A stretch of DNA of 8,288 nt from the NCBI GenBank assembly GCA_003497555.1, contig DNNS01000475.1, positions 1,539-9,826 of the forward strand. The letters are read 5' to 3'. The stretch comes from Spirochaetia bacterium (GTDB lineage Bacteria; Spirochaetota; UBA12135). Under the pieces are notes generated by a model. The model saw only the letters and a list, made by a program, of their open reading frames with translations. It was not told the origin of the DNA and made no database searches. Below are positions 6,015-8,288 of the stretch, in pieces. The number at the start of each line of letters is the position of its first letter. Position 1 is the stretch's first letter. Both the position numbers and the translations under genes were made by a program.

Positions 6015-8288
6015 CTAATCAGTCATCACCCCCAGACCCGCACTGGCCAGACCGGAGGGCAGAGGATGCTCAATGAAGTTGGCCAGAGTATTGGTCACCT
6101 CGATAGCAATATGGTTCTCTCCCCTGCGCAGCGTTCTGCTGACATCCAGAAAATAAGGAGCCCACGCGCGGCAGCCTATTTGCCAGCCGTTAATTCTCAG
6201 CGTCATCACGCCGCCATGTATATCCGCATTAAAAACGATTGGCTGTGAACGCCGGCCGGAGCGGGGTTTCCACTCGAAAGTCTGCTCATAACGTATCGTC
6301 CCGGAGTAGCGCGGAAAGCCCTGATCCGTCCAGGAACCGCAGGACAAAGTTTCAGGCCGGGCACACAAGCCGTTTTTTCCTGCAGCAAAATCACCAAAGA
6401 TAAAAATCGGCGGCAGTTTCGGATCGCCGTAATAGTTGATATGACGTTCATATTCCGGAATTGTCATCACAGCTTCAATTTCATTTGCGCCTGTTTTTAA
6501 ATAACCGGTAATGTCGCGTTCGCGGGTAGATTCATCGAAAAATCCACTAGCGCATTCACGAGAAGTAACTATTTTACCGTTTATACGCAGGCTGCTGATT
6601 ACACTTTTTTCATAGGCAGCGTGCAGACTTGGCGGCCTGAAACAAATCTGGAATTTGGATTTAATGGCGAGGCCTTTTTCTACTGCAAAATCCAGATACA
6701 ACCGTTCGCCCCGGGTTTTAATCCATTTGCCATGGTATTGAACTTGCCAGCAATCCGGCATAGCCGCATTCGGTTTAAGCGGAAATATTTTCCATGGCCC
6801 GTCAAGCGGCATAAGCTCCTGCCACTGCTGATCCATCCGCAGGGGCTTTGCCGCAGGGAGCTTTCCAGCCATTTGTATCGGCAGTACACTGCCCGGGTAT
6901 AATCTTACCGGAATTTCAATACTATGTTTTTTCTTCCTGTGAAAAAGTGCGCGCTTGCTGCCTGCCTCCAAATCAATCAAAAGCGGTCTGCCTGCTGTCG
7001 GAAGGCTTATAGTTCCCCTGATATTTTTTCTGCCGTAATAGACAATAATGTAAAGCCTGTCCTGGCCAAGGCGCCGCTGATTGACGATTACATGTTTCGA
7101 TTCGCCATCAGGCAAATCAAGTTTTATTGTATGTTTTATTTTTTCAAGTGAAGAAAAATCAGGATCAAGCAATGTAATGTTTTTTTTTAATGCTGCTTCC
7201 CTTGAAAAAGGCTCAGAAGCAAAATTAAAATCAATCTGCGCTTCAAGAAGCAATCGCACGAAAGCAGAAAGAGCTTCGCCTTTTGGGGAATGAGGTGAAG
7301 CAGCCATCCAGTCAGAAGCGGAATAAACAAGCGTGCAGTCAGGATGGTGACGGGAAGAAGCCAGCAAACGGCATAATTTTGAAGTATACTCGGCATACAG
7401 ATGGTAATATTTCCACCAGGGGGACTGATAAGAATGAACGGTCGGGACCACCCGCCTGCGGTTACCGCGTAACGAATACTGGAAGCCTGATACCAGAATC
7501 ATATTCACGCCCAGAGCGCCGAGAAAACCGGTAGTAATTTTAAAATCCTCTAATGATGCAGAAAAGCCGCCGAGAGCAAAAGTTTCACAGCAAACCCTTT
7601 TCAGATTATGCTGACAGGCAATACTTGCGATCACCTTGGCGTTAACGAATTCATAAGTAGTCCAGAGACGTTTCTTCCCGGCAGCCAGGCACGGAGTTCC
7701 CCACACATGATCCATAGCTGGTAAATTAAATACCTCCATGCATTTGAAATAGTCCCCCTGATTTTCGATCCATCCATGAGGCCGCTTATCGGATAAAACA
7801 TGTCCGCTGTAGAGAATACCATGTTGGTCGCACCAGGATCTGATCTGCCGGTGATAGGAGTTCAGGTATAGCTCAGATACGGTTCCCCAAAAATCACGGC
7901 GTTTTTCAACAGCCGCCGCGGAGGAACTATCAGAGATCAGCAGAGGAACAGCGTCTATTAAATCATAGCCATGCTCATTTTTAAATATTAACGGCAACTC
8001 ACTCGTCCATGGTAAATCGCGTACCTGGTCCCAGCCCGCAGGTGTTTCATGCATACGAAGTATGGTCGGCTCATCGGTGAATATTCCTTTTATAACTTTC
8101 CTGAAATATTTTCCAACCTGCTTGGCATACTGCTCGTGGGTAAGACGAATGAACAAATCTATAGCTTTAGGATTCAGCGTATCAACATATCCTTCAGTGT
8201 TGGTGCTCCAAGGACTACCGATGGCGCTGGTAGGCAGGTATTTCGTAACCAGGCGCGTACAAATAAAAATTCTGTAGCTGCCGGCCGA
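6015..8288 (-). CDS. GH106-like (alpha-L-rhamnosidase-type) glycosyl hydrolase, 5' end cut off by window edge
   Basis: A large glycosidase of the GH106-like group, which includes alpha-L-rhamnosidases. 757 residues are visible. The frame is open to base 8288, and the residues before the in-frame TTG at 8156 still carry the family motif GYVDTLNPKA (33-42), so that TTG is not the start. Family marks in visible numbering: THEQY (50-54), GIFTDEP (68-74, Glu73), YHRQIRSWCDQHG (145-157), SGHVLSD (161-167), CETFALGGF (234-242, Glu235), YSLRG and SPWWKYY (289-295). A C-terminal beta-sandwich follows (about 527-757) with GSWTDQGFPRYSG and RGENHIAIEVTN. The middle Rossmann-like region seems about 60-100 residues shorter than usual near 358-372. 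Asp167 stands where many relatives have Glu. Export cannot be judged without the N-terminus. The gene ends 196 bases before the regulator. Confidence 0.93.
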   Translation of the reverse strand, partial: SAGSYRIFICTRLVTKYLPTSAIGSPWSTNTEGYVDTLNPKAIDLFIRLTHEQYAKQVGKYFRKVIKGIFTDEPTILRMHETPAGWDQVRDLPWTSELPLIFKNEHGYDLIDAVPLLISDSSSAAAVEKRRDFWGTVSELYLNSYHRQIRSWCDQHGILYSGHVLSDKRPHGWIENQGDYFKCMEVFNLPAMDHVWGTPCLAAGKKRLWTTYEFVNAKVIASIACQHNLKRVCCETFALGGFSASLEDFKITTGFLGALGVNMILVSGFQYSLRGNRRRVVPTVHSYQSPWWKYYHLYAEYTSKLCRLLASSRHHPDCTLVYSASDWMAASPHSPKGEALSAFVRLLLEAQIDFNFASEPFSREAALKKNITLLDPDFSSLEKIKHTIKLDLPDGESKHVIVNQRRLGQDRLYIIVYYGRKNIRGTISLPTAGRPLLIDLEAGSKRALFHRKKKHSIEIPVRLYPGSVLPIQMAGKLPAAKPLRMDQQWQELMPLDGPWKIFPLKPNAAMPDCWQVQYHGKWIKTRGERLYLDFAVEKGLAIKSKFQICFRPPSLHAAYEKSVISSLRINGKIVTSRECASGFFDESTRERDITGYLKTGANEIEAVMTIPEYERHINYYGDPKLPPIFIFGDFAAGKNGLCARPETLSCGSWTDQGFPRYSGTIRYEQTFEWKPRSGRRSQPIVFNADIHGGVMTLRINGWQIGCRAWAPYFLDVSRTLRRGENHIAIEVTNTLANFIEHPLPSGLASAGLGVMTD

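Noticed and set aside
8154..8156. TTG as the start codon of the GH106-like gene
   Set aside because: The reading frame continues upstream without a stop to the window edge, and the upstream residues carry the family motif GYVDTLNPKA. The true start lies outside the window.

Overview
The window carries five protein-coding genes, all on the minus strand and tightly packed; two run off the window edges. Read in the direction of transcription (high to low coordinates) they are: a GH106-like (alpha-L-rhamnosidase-type) glycosyl hydrolase cut at its 5' end (8288-6015); an AraC-family regulator with a PocR-like sensor domain (5818-4949); a large secreted modular enzyme with a CBM4/9-like module, a clan GH-A barrel and a C-terminal CBM9-like module (4837-1637); a secreted protein that looks like two carbohydrate-binding beta-sandwiches and nothing else (1583-639); and a GH39-like clan GH-A hydrolase cut at its 3' end (607-1).

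The layout suggests a small carbohydrate-degradation locus with its own regulator. The last three genes are separated by only 31 and 53 bases and are probably one operon, with the regulator just upstream under its own AT-rich promoter region (5819-6014). The secreted GH-A/CBM protein and the secreted binding protein would act outside the cytoplasm. The GH39-like enzyme has no signal peptide and so probably finishes off imported or intracellular oligosaccharides. The GH106-like enzyme suggests a rhamnose-containing (or similar deoxy-sugar) glycan, but the substrate is not shown by the sequence. No transporter and no SusC/SusD pair is visible.

The moderate GC content, the wealth of GH-A and GH106-like enzymes with CBM4/9 and CBM9 domains, and the PocR-AraC regulator beside them are reminiscent of Lentisphaerota/Victivallales or related PVC-group bacteria. 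This is an inference from domain style, not from a marker gene. The lack of SusC/D argues mildly against Bacteroidota.

Non-coding points of interest are a perfect 36-bp palindrome filling most of the gap at 1584-1636, a 12-mer shared by the upstream regions of the regulator and of the large hydrolase, and tandem and inverted repeats at the regulator's putative promoter. No RNA genes, insertion sequences, CRISPR arrays or convincing intrinsic terminators were seen, and no stretch longer than 200 bases lacks a gene.
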